DNA of 64,000 nt from Elusimicrobiota bacterium (lineage in GTDB: Bacteria > Elusimicrobiota > UBA8919). A program made the position numbers and the translations under genes. The notes beneath the pieces are model-generated. The model did not search any database, was not told the origin of the DNA, and saw nothing but the letters and a program-made list of their open reading frames with translations. Positions 43,565 to 50,664 of the stretch are shown here, one piece after another. Position 1 is the first letter of the stretch. Every line of letters begins with the position of its first letter. The DNA lies in contig JAFGLF010000087.1 in the NCBI GenBank assembly GCA_016928195.1, positions 1 through 64,000 on the forward strand, given 5' to 3'.

Positions 43565-43912
43565 ATGAAAAAACAATCTTTAGTAAAAAAAGTTAATTCT
43601 TCGACTTCACTCGGGGTTGATGATGAGCTTAGACGAACCATTAAAACCTCAAAATATCCGGAATTTTACAAAAAAGTATGGCTGGAATGTCTGAAGATTA
43701 AACATGGGCAAATATCCACCTATTCCGAAATTGCCAGAAGAATCGGACATCCTAATTCACAGAGGGCGGTAGGAACCGCTCTTTCAAAAAATCCTTTTGC
43801 GCCACAAGTCCCGTGTCATAGGATAATATGTAAAAACGGGAAACCGGGAGGATATTCCGGAGGCCTTTCTAAGAAAATAAAACTGTTGAAAAAAGAGAGG
43901 AATTTTATATAA
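43565..43912 (+). CDS. ogt: methylated-DNA--protein cysteine methyltransferase, short form
   Basis: A 115-residue protein with only the C-terminal DNA-binding and active-site domain. The acceptor Cys84 is in NPFAPQVPCHRIICKNG, so it is a true alkyltransferase rather than an alkyltransferase-like protein (which has Trp there). QISTYSEIARRIGHP forms the recognition helix. It lacks the N-terminal RNase H-like domain of Ada/Ogt. Residues about 11-28 (SSTSLGVDDELRRT) are repeat-encoded. It starts 2 bases after the transglycosylase stop. Confidence 0.88.
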   Translation: MKKQSLVKKVNSSTSLGVDDELRRTIKTSKYPEFYKKVWLECLKIKHGQISTYSEIARRIGHPNSQRAVGTALSKNPFAPQVPCHRIICKNGKPGGYSGGLSKKIKLLKKERNFI

Positions 43913-43923
43913 TAAGGTTATAT

Positions 43924-45693
43924 ATGAAACCGAATAATCTGCGATATCCTTTTTGTTTCTTTGTTTTTATTCTTATCTACTACATATTATTCCCTGTCTG
44001 TCTATATGCCGGCTGGGTTCTTGAAACAGTTGACACTACTGGTGATGTGGGTTCTCATAGTTCTATAACAATGGATTCTAATGGTTATCCGCATATTTCC
44101 TATTGGGATATTACTACTAATGCATATGCTAACTGCCATCTCAAATATGCCAAGTGGGACGGCACATCCTGGACAATAGAAACAGTTTTTTCCAACGGAT
44201 ATGGTCGTTATAGCTCAATAGCAATTGATTCTAATGGTATTCCTCATATTGCACATCATTACTATACCAGCGATGATCTGGTATACTCAAGCAGAACTGC
44301 GACTGGTTGGTCAACTTCATCAGTAGATACAACAGGGGCCGTCGGCAGACGCGGTTCTATAGCTGTTGATTCTAATAATAATCCTCATATTTCATATCAG
44401 TATAAACCTGCAGGTAATTATGTTATAAAATATGCGAGCTGGACAGGAACTTCTTGGAGCATAGAAAACGTTGATACAACTGGGAATGACGGTTTTGTCG
44501 GCTGGGATACAGAGATTGCGTTGGATTCCAACAATATCCCTCATATTGCTTATTATGACGATGGCTCATACACCGTAAATTATGCAAGCTGGACTCATGC
44601 AGGATGGAGTACACAGCAGGTTGAAGCTGTAGGAAAACGCAGTGGTTTTGAGGTTCTTGATATTGCTATTGATTCAAATAATATTCCTCATATTTCATAT
44701 CATGACGGTACCAGTTTTGACCTTAAATATGCGAGCTGGACAGGCACTTCATGGGCAACACAGACAGTCGATTCACAAAGTGATGTCGGCCGTGATAACT
44801 GCATAGTTATAGATACAACAACCAATGTACCGTACATCTCCTATATGGAGAATGAAAACTATGAACTTAAGTTTACGAGCTGGACAGGTGCTTCATGGTC
44901 AACCCATACAATTGATGCTGAAGGCAATATAGGGTCATATACATCAATTAGTCTTGACCTTAATAGTAATCCACATATTTCCTATTATGATTTTGGTAAT
45001 GATGATTTAAAATATGCAAAATGGACACTTGCCCCTGATTTGATTGTTACCGATATTTCTGCTGACTGGGCAAGTGCAGTAGCGATTGGGGGCAGTTTTA
45101 AGGCCTCTGTTTCAGTTAAAAACCAGGGTGATGCTGCGGTTTCCGGTTCATATAAAATAGCTTTTTATATTGCTACGTCTACAGAGACAGCAATATCATC
45201 TGCTGTTTTGGTTTCCGATGTACCTTATGGCGGACTGGTACTAACTCCGAATCAAGAGGGTGATGTGCCTGTAACTCTTACCGTTCCTTCCTCCACAACA
45301 AAAGGTAATTATTATTTATGTGCCTATATTGATTATGATGATAAAATCATTGAAAGCGGAATCGCAAGCAATAATATTTACTGGTCAAGTTCAACAATAA
45401 GTGTTATCGGCGGTCTAAGTAGCACGCTTGCTGATGCCTATGGTTATCCTTCACCTTTTAGTCCTTCCACTCACGGAACAATGACATTTGTAAATCTTAC
45501 TGCTGACGCCAAAATAAAGATATACAGCGTTGCCGGGACCTTCGTTAAGGAGTTTACTCCAAATGTAAATGGTGTAGCTACATGGGATGGCAAAAATGAT
45601 AATAATGAATCACTCGGCGCAGGGATATATATAGTACATGTAACTGATGCAACCGGGGATTCAAAAATATTCAAAATAATGCTTTTAAAATAA
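43924..45693 (+). CDS. secreted repeat protein with CARDB and FlgD-type Ig domains
   Basis: A 589-residue secreted protein. The signal core ends CLYA. About seven units of 45-55 residues follow, each with ISYYD...LKYASWTGTSW...VDTTG.VG..SSIA.DSN..PHI; this may form a beta-propeller. A CARDB-like domain (about 375-480) and a C-terminal FlgD-type Ig (about 500-589, YPSPFSPS, VATWDGKNDN, GAGIYIVHV) follow. Such C-termini serve as sorting or attachment tags. It is probably a surface adhesin or sensor, function unknown. Confidence 0.75.
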   Translation: MKPNNLRYPFCFFVFILIYYILFPVCLYAGWVLETVDTTGDVGSHSSITMDSNGYPHISYWDITTNAYANCHLKYAKWDGTSWTIETVFSNGYGRYSSIAIDSNGIPHIAHHYYTSDDLVYSSRTATGWSTSSVDTTGAVGRRGSIAVDSNNNPHISYQYKPAGNYVIKYASWTGTSWSIENVDTTGNDGFVGWDTEIALDSNNIPHIAYYDDGSYTVNYASWTHAGWSTQQVEAVGKRSGFEVLDIAIDSNNIPHISYHDGTSFDLKYASWTGTSWATQTVDSQSDVGRDNCIVIDTTTNVPYISYMENENYELKFTSWTGASWSTHTIDAEGNIGSYTSISLDLNSNPHISYYDFGNDDLKYAKWTLAPDLIVTDISADWASAVAIGGSFKASVSVKNQGDAAVSGSYKIAFYIATSTETAISSAVLVSDVPYGGLVLTPNQEGDVPVTLTVPSSTTKGNYYLCAYIDYDDKIIESGIASNNIYWSSSTISVIGGLSSTLADAYGYPSPFSPSTHGTMTFVNLTADAKIKIYSVAGTFVKEFTPNVNGVATWDGKNDNNESLGAGIYIVHVTDATGDSKIFKIMLLK

Positions 45694-45711
45694 AATGAAA
45701 TTAAATATAAA

Positions 45712-47142
45712 ATGAAATTAAATAATATTCTTTGTAGTTTTTTATTACTTTGTATTTTAAACTTTGTATTTCACACTGTTGTAAATGCGGATACTCCGGG
45801 TGCGCAGTTTCTTATGATTTCTCCAGGAGCAAGAGCATCAGGCTTGGGAGAATCTTTTGTTTCTATTGCTGATGATTTTACAGTTATGTATTGGAATCCT
45901 GCAGGTATGTCTTTTGTAGAACGTCCTGAGGTAGGACTGGCTAATACATCATGGGTGGCAGATATCACCAATACCCATATTGCATTTGTTAAGCCACTGA
46001 AACGCGGAGGACTTGGTGTTGCTATAACGTCGCAGCAGGTAGAAGTTATCGGTTACGATACCAGCGGTGTAAGAATGGCAGAAGAACCCACTGAAGAGGA
46101 TGCGTCTATTGGAGCATCGGCTTCATTTTTATTAGGACCAAAATTCAGTATCGGGGGAACCTTAAAATATGTGAGTGTAGAGATACACGAGTTAAAGGCC
46201 GAATCCGCTACCATGGATCTTGGTTTAATGGCAAAGTTAGGAAGCAGGGAAAGATTCTTTTTGGGCGGTTCGTTTTCTAATTTATCAGGTTCTCTTGAAT
46301 ATGACGATGCGGCAGGTAGTAGCGACGATCTTCCTGTATGTATACGTCTGGGTGCGGGGTATAAGTTTCTTTCAGATAAAAACTTGACATTTGCAATGGC
46401 GCTTGAGAGTTTCCCTGGAGATGACAATGCAGGCGGGGTAAGATTTGGTGCAGAGTATTGGTATAAAAACTTTATTGCATTACGGCTCGGAGCTAAATCC
46501 AATTCCAATGATAATACCATGGGTGGTTCATGCTTTGGATTCGGGCTGCGTTATAAAGGTATCGGTTTTGATTATGCAGCTCTTAGCACAGGAGTAAACG
46601 AGGATGGAATGGATAGTATACAAAAAATAAATCTCTCGTATGCATTCGGTAAAGCAGAAAAGAAGGAAAAACCAAAGAAAGAGCCTAAGAAAGAAAAGTC
46701 CAAGAAGGAAGAACCAGTTAAGGTTAAAAAACCTGAAAGGAAGTCGGGAAAGATAAATATAGCAGTTGCGGATTTTGCAGGAAAAAATGTGTCCCAGGCG
46801 GATGCTTCGATTGTTGCCGACTTCTTAAGGACAGACCTTGTTAATACCGGTGTTTATACAGTAATTGAAAAAGCAAATATGGATAAGGTTTTAGCAGAGG
46901 CCGCATTTCAGCAGACCGGCTGTACAACATCCGAATGCGCAGTTCAAATAGGAAAGATATTGAATGTAAAACAAATGGTAGTCGGTTCACTTTCCAAACT
47001 TATGGATACATATTACATAACGGTAAATCTTGTAGAGGTTCAGACAGGAAAGATTCTTGCATCGTATGACCAGGAAGCAATGACAGCTAAACAGTTGAAG
47101 ACAGCATGTAAGACATTAGCTGGAAAATTGGCTAATGAGTAG
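45712..47142 (+). CDS. PorV-like barrel protein fused to a CsgG-like domain
   Basis: A 476-residue envelope protein. A signal peptide (about 1-26) precedes a PorV/UPF0164 barrel (GARASGLGESFVSIADDFTV, YWNPAGMSFVERPE) to about residue 320. After a Lys/Pro linker a CsgG/HfaB-like domain follows (about 345-476, INIAVADFAGKNVSQADASI, TGVYTVIEKANMDKVLAE). CsgG-type domains form secretion pores or lipoprotein assemblies at the outer membrane. It is the third PorV-like protein in the window and the only one with this tail. Confidence 0.8.
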   Translation: MKLNNILCSFLLLCILNFVFHTVVNADTPGAQFLMISPGARASGLGESFVSIADDFTVMYWNPAGMSFVERPEVGLANTSWVADITNTHIAFVKPLKRGGLGVAITSQQVEVIGYDTSGVRMAEEPTEEDASIGASASFLLGPKFSIGGTLKYVSVEIHELKAESATMDLGLMAKLGSRERFFLGGSFSNLSGSLEYDDAAGSSDDLPVCIRLGAGYKFLSDKNLTFAMALESFPGDDNAGGVRFGAEYWYKNFIALRLGAKSNSNDNTMGGSCFGFGLRYKGIGFDYAALSTGVNEDGMDSIQKINLSYAFGKAEKKEKPKKEPKKEKSKKEEPVKVKKPERKSGKINIAVADFAGKNVSQADASIVADFLRTDLVNTGVYTVIEKANMDKVLAEAAFQQTGCTTSECAVQIGKILNVKQMVVGSLSKLMDTYYITVNLVEVQTGKILASYDQEAMTAKQLKTACKTLAGKLANE

Positions 47143-47187
47143 GTAAAAAAACAGGTAACAAGCAATGTGTAATATGGAAAAATAGAT

Positions 47188-48546
47188 ATGGCAAGGAATG
47201 CAAGTTATTACGTTTTACTTATTATTTGTTATCTGTCACTTGTTGTTCCTTCTTTTGCAAAAATACACTCCGGAAGCAAAGCCCCGGGTTTCATTCTTGC
47301 CGATATAAACGGCAAAAAAGTTTCACTTACTGGTATATTGGCGGACAATAAACCAGTTATAATTTCTTTTTTTGCTACATGGTGTAAACCCTGCCTTAAA
47401 GAAATACCGCATTTAGAAAAGTTGCAAAATGAGTCGGATGTCAGGGTTTATTTAATAAATATTGATAATATTAGTACCGAAAAAGTTTCGGGATTTTTGA
47501 AGGAAAAAAATATAAAACTTAGGGTTTTACTTGACCCTGAGGCAAGAATTACCGGTGATGCCTATGAGGTATTGAAGGGGGGGCTTGCATCAATACCAAA
47601 GCTTTTCTTGTTTTCACCGACTGGTATTATAAAATTTGTCTCTGAAGGTTATGATAATGAAATAGAACAGAAACTTACTAATGAAATTGTAAAGATTGAA
47701 AGAGAACAAAAAAACAAACCCAGAGAGCTTGCAATTTTTTTTACGAATTCTACAAACGGTTACTTTGAGTCCTGCGATTGTCCTACGCATCCTTATGGCG
47801 GGCTTGTAAGACGGGCAACATACCTTAAGCAGCAGCGAAAAAAACATCCTAATAATCTTGTTCTGGATTCCGGAGATTTATTTCCGCCTTATGTTCCCGA
47901 AACAATGGCTGAATATATTTTAAAAATATACAGACTTTTGGAATATGATGCTGTTGGTATCGGTGACCAGGAGTTCTCATGTAAAAATTTTGTAAAAAAC
48001 ATTGAATCATCCAAAGTTCCGTTTCTTTCGTCAAATATAAATTGTTGCGAAGGGAATATGTGCAGGTTTATTACACCGCATGAGAAAGTTATAAACAAAC
48101 AGAATCTAAAAATAAAAATTTTATCCGTTATTCATCCTGATGTTTTTATCCTTTATCCCGAAAAAATAAAAAGAGGGTTAAATATTCTGCCTGTAGAAGA
48201 TATTCTGGAAAATAAAAAAGGAAACTGTGACTTTTTGATTCTGATTTCTCATTCGGGTTTTGATACTGATAAGGAAATAGCAAAAAACCACGATAATATT
48301 GATTTGATAATTGGCGGTCATTCGCAGACACTCTTGACGAAGCCGTATAAAGTCAAAAACACATTAATTGTCCAAGCGGGTCAGGATGCGCAAAATGTCG
48401 GCAAACTTATTCTGAAATTTGATGAAAATAAGAAAATATTTGATTATGACTACGAAGTTTTCCCTTTAACAAAGGACATACCCGACGACCCGCAAATCAG
48501 AGCCCTCATTAAAGAGTATAGAAAAAAAATAACAAAGAAAAAATAA
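47188..48546 (+). CDS. TlpA/ResA-like thioredoxin fused to a metallophosphoesterase-like domain
   Basis: A 452-residue exported protein. The signal core (LLIICYLSLVVPSFA) is followed by a TlpA-type thioredoxin domain (about 24-165) with active-site CKPC (Cys66, Cys69, FFATWCKPCLKEIPHLEKL). A 5'-nucleotidase/UshA-like phosphoesterase domain (about 180-452) follows, with LAIFFTNSTNGYFESCDCP, LVLDSGDLF, VGIGDQEF and LIIGGHSQTLL. The CDCP pair matches a family of exported phosphoesterases with Cys motifs. The role may be redox handling of an exported protein or cofactor. The next gene is also a redox fusion. Confidence 0.78.
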   Translation: MARNASYYVLLIICYLSLVVPSFAKIHSGSKAPGFILADINGKKVSLTGILADNKPVIISFFATWCKPCLKEIPHLEKLQNESDVRVYLINIDNISTEKVSGFLKEKNIKLRVLLDPEARITGDAYEVLKGGLASIPKLFLFSPTGIIKFVSEGYDNEIEQKLTNEIVKIEREQKNKPRELAIFFTNSTNGYFESCDCPTHPYGGLVRRATYLKQQRKKHPNNLVLDSGDLFPPYVPETMAEYILKIYRLLEYDAVGIGDQEFSCKNFVKNIESSKVPFLSSNINCCEGNMCRFITPHEKVINKQNLKIKILSVIHPDVFILYPEKIKRGLNILPVEDILENKKGNCDFLILISHSGFDTDKEIAKNHDNIDLIIGGHSQTLLTKPYKVKNTLIVQAGQDAQNVGKLILKFDENKKIFDYDYEVFPLTKDIPDDPQIRALIKEYRKKITKKK

Positions 48547-48552
48547 GATAAA

Positions 48553-50085
48553 ATGAAACCCATAGAAATTAAGAAATACATAGAAACTCGTTGTGATTTT
48601 CAAACAACTGTATTTCTATCATATTTCTACCGTATTTCCACTGTATTTCTATTAATTTTTTATAATACCTGTCTTTTTGCCCAAAGGATAGGGATTGATA
48701 AAAAGATAATTGATTTTGGTAAAGTAGAAGAAAATACCGTAATAGACCGTGAAATAGAAATTAAAAATTCTTCTGAGAAAATCCTAAAAATTAAAGTTGA
48801 TCCCGCATGTGATTGTATAACCGTGATACCCGGAAGAATAGATATAAATCCGAAACAGAAGATAAGTATAAAAACAGCAATAAATACAAAGGGCTATGCA
48901 GGCGAGTTTAGTAAAAAGATATTTATACAGTCAAATGATCCGGAAAGTCCGTATATATTTGTTAAGGTCGAGGGCACTATACTTGAATGTAAAAAACCCA
49001 AAATTTCAATTACGGTTTTTGATTCTGCTGAATGCCTTTTCTGTATTGACTTGAGAAAAACCATACTAGCATCGTATGAAAAGGAGTATGGGATAAAAAT
49101 AGTGTTTACCGAATATTCCATCGATGAACCTAGAAACTATGAAACACTTTCCGTGCTGGCAAAGAAAAGAGGAATGGTGCTGAATGAAATGCCTGTTGTT
49201 TTTGTGGGTGATGATGTAATAAGCGGTAAAAAAGAAATCAAAAAAAATCTTTCAAAATTGCTGAAAAAATATATAGAGAAGGGTTATGCCGGAAAAATTG
49301 ATATAAAAATTCCAGATGAAATTAACCGGGAACGGAAGGAAGAATTTGTTAGCAGACTAAGAATCCTTCCTATAATTTTTGCAGGGTTGCTGGACGGTGT
49401 TAACCCTTGTGCCTTCGCCACAATTGTATTTTTTATAACGTATTTAAGTATGGTTATGAAGAAGCGGAAATATGAGGTTTTCATTATAGGAGTGTTTTTT
49501 ATAATAGGTGTGTTTGTTACGTATTTTCTTATTGGCATTGGTATATTCAGTTTTATCCGGAAAGCGGCTCAATTTGTTGTTATTTCAAAAATAGTATATT
49601 TTATAGTAGGAGTAATTGCCATAACCATAGCATGCTGGCATTTTTATGAAGCAATGGCTATTTTGAATGGTACCGGTGTGGGCGGCGTAAATATGAAATT
49701 AAAACTGCCTGATTCTCTGAGATGGAAAATTTATGATATAATAACAAAATTTAGTGTATTAAAATATCTGATACCGGCTGCATTGATGACAGGGGCGGTT
49801 ATAACAGTACTGGAGTTATTCTGCACAGGACAGATATATCTGCCCACGATAATGTATGTAGTAGGGCTTCCGGAATATAGGATAAAGGGCATTTTTTATC
49901 TGCTGGTTTACTGTATATTGTTTGTTCTACCGCTTATAATTATTTTCCTGGTGTTTTATTTAGGTTTAAATCTTGACTGGCTTGAAGCATTTTTCAGAAA
50001 AAGAATATTTTTGATAAAAATTTTTATGTCTATCATATTGTTTACCCTTGGAATAATAATTTTTGCAACCGTATTTTCTACTTGA
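48553..50085 (+). CDS. DUF1573, thioredoxin-like and CcdA/DsbD-like membrane fusion
   Basis: A 510-residue protein with three parts. After a signal-like segment made of repeat DNA comes a DUF1573 Ig-like domain (about 45-145, FGKVEENTVIDREIEIKNSS, ACDCITVIPGRI). A thioredoxin-like domain with CLFC (161-164) follows. A six-to-eight-helix membrane domain (about 270-510) has GVNPCAFAT (Cys286) and LELFCTGQIYLP (Cys424), the two cysteines of CcdA/DsbD electron carriers. It should pass reducing power across the membrane to its own periplasmic thioredoxin domain, and perhaps to the upstream TlpA-type protein. Confidence 0.82.
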   Translation: MKPIEIKKYIETRCDFQTTVFLSYFYRISTVFLLIFYNTCLFAQRIGIDKKIIDFGKVEENTVIDREIEIKNSSEKILKIKVDPACDCITVIPGRIDINPKQKISIKTAINTKGYAGEFSKKIFIQSNDPESPYIFVKVEGTILECKKPKISITVFDSAECLFCIDLRKTILASYEKEYGIKIVFTEYSIDEPRNYETLSVLAKKRGMVLNEMPVVFVGDDVISGKKEIKKNLSKLLKKYIEKGYAGKIDIKIPDEINRERKEEFVSRLRILPIIFAGLLDGVNPCAFATIVFFITYLSMVMKKRKYEVFIIGVFFIIGVFVTYFLIGIGIFSFIRKAAQFVVISKIVYFIVGVIAITIACWHFYEAMAILNGTGVGGVNMKLKLPDSLRWKIYDIITKFSVLKYLIPAALMTGAVITVLELFCTGQIYLPTIMYVVGLPEYRIKGIFYLLVYCILFVLPLIIIFLVFYLGLNLDWLEAFFRKRIFLIKIFMSIILFTLGIIIFATVFST

Positions 50086-50110
50086 CAAGTTTTTTATAAT
50101 ATGTTAGAAT
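50082..50110 (+). promoter_or_regulatory. sigma-70 promoter of the cold-shock gene
   Basis: TTGACA (50082-50087), 17 bases, TAGAAT (50105-50110). The -35 box contains the stop codon of the upstream gene. The leader is about 80 bases, ending with AAGGAGG (50179-50185) before ATG 50196. Confidence 0.75.
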
Positions 50111-50195
50111 TGACCCAGGTGTGGCATATCTCTTGAGTTGCCAGAAGTACGGAGTAGAGCTGCACAGATTGTTTAAGTAAGGAGGAAATGGGTAG

Positions 50196-50396
50196 ATGCA
50201 AGGTAAAGTGAAGTGGTTTAATGACTCCAAAGGTTACGGCTTCTTGGCTAAAGATGATGGTTCAGGCGATGTGTTCGTTCACTTTTCGTCTATTGTTGGC
50301 GACGGATTCAAATCGTTGTCAGAAGGTGACGCAGTAGAGTTTGATGTTGTAGAATCTGATAAGGGTCCTAAAGCAGCAAATGTAAAAAAGCTTTAA
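50196..50396 (+). CDS. csp: cold-shock protein
   Basis: A 66-residue OB-fold RNA chaperone: [30 protein letters not shown], then [21 protein letters not shown]. Both RNP motifs (KGYGFL, VFVHF) are intact. Its own promoter and terminator make it a single transcription unit. The structured leader of about 80 bases could give temperature or translational control, as known for cspA. Confidence 0.97.
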   Translation: MQGKVKWFNDSKGYGFLAKDDGSGDVFVHFSSIVGDGFKSLSEGDAVEFDVVESDKGPKAANVKKL

Positions 50397-50441
50397 TTTA
50401 AACATATAGAAAAAAAGCTTTAATGAACATATAAAAAATAG

Positions 50442-50480
50442 AAACCCGATCCCGCCAAGGCGGGGTTGGGTTTTTTTTTT
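50442..50480 (+). terminator. Rho-independent terminator of csp
   Basis: A stem of about 14 bp (AACCCGATCCCGCC with GGCGGGGTTGGGTT) with a 2-base loop is followed by a run of ten T. Confidence 0.92.
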
Positions 50481-50489
50481 GTATTTTTT

Positions 50490-50627
50490 GAGTTCCCTAC
50501 TGGAAGTAAAAAAACAACCCCGATGGTTAGTTCCGTCCGCCAGCTGGCTGATAGGAACTATCGGGATAATAGTGGGGGCGGAGCAGGGTTTACCCCCACA
50601 CCAATAGATTGACCATTGGTGTGGGGG
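50490..50627. repeat. two hairpins between csp and secA
   Basis: First: CCCGAT...TAGTTCC (about 50519-50534) with GGAACTATCGGG (about 50555-50566). Second: a perfect 14-bp stem, ACCCCCACACCAAT (50592-50605) with ATTGGTGTGGGGGT (50615-50628). The second ends in the secA -35 box and is of the same layout as the elements at 5785 and 19661. Confidence 0.75.
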
Positions 50628-50656
50628 TTTACAAAATAAGTAAAATTTGCTAGAAT
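50628..50656 (+). promoter_or_regulatory. putative secA promoter, near-leaderless
   Basis: TTTACA (50628-50633), 17 bases, TAGAAT (50651-50656). The ATG at 50665 lies 8 bases after the -10 box and no ribosome site is seen, so the message would be leaderless. Confidence 0.55.
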
Positions 50657-50664
50657 AAGACAAT

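Noticed and set aside
43565-43912. alkyltransferase-like (ATL) protein
   Set aside because: The active-site motif is PCHR with Cys rather than PWHR, so it should be a true alkyltransferase.
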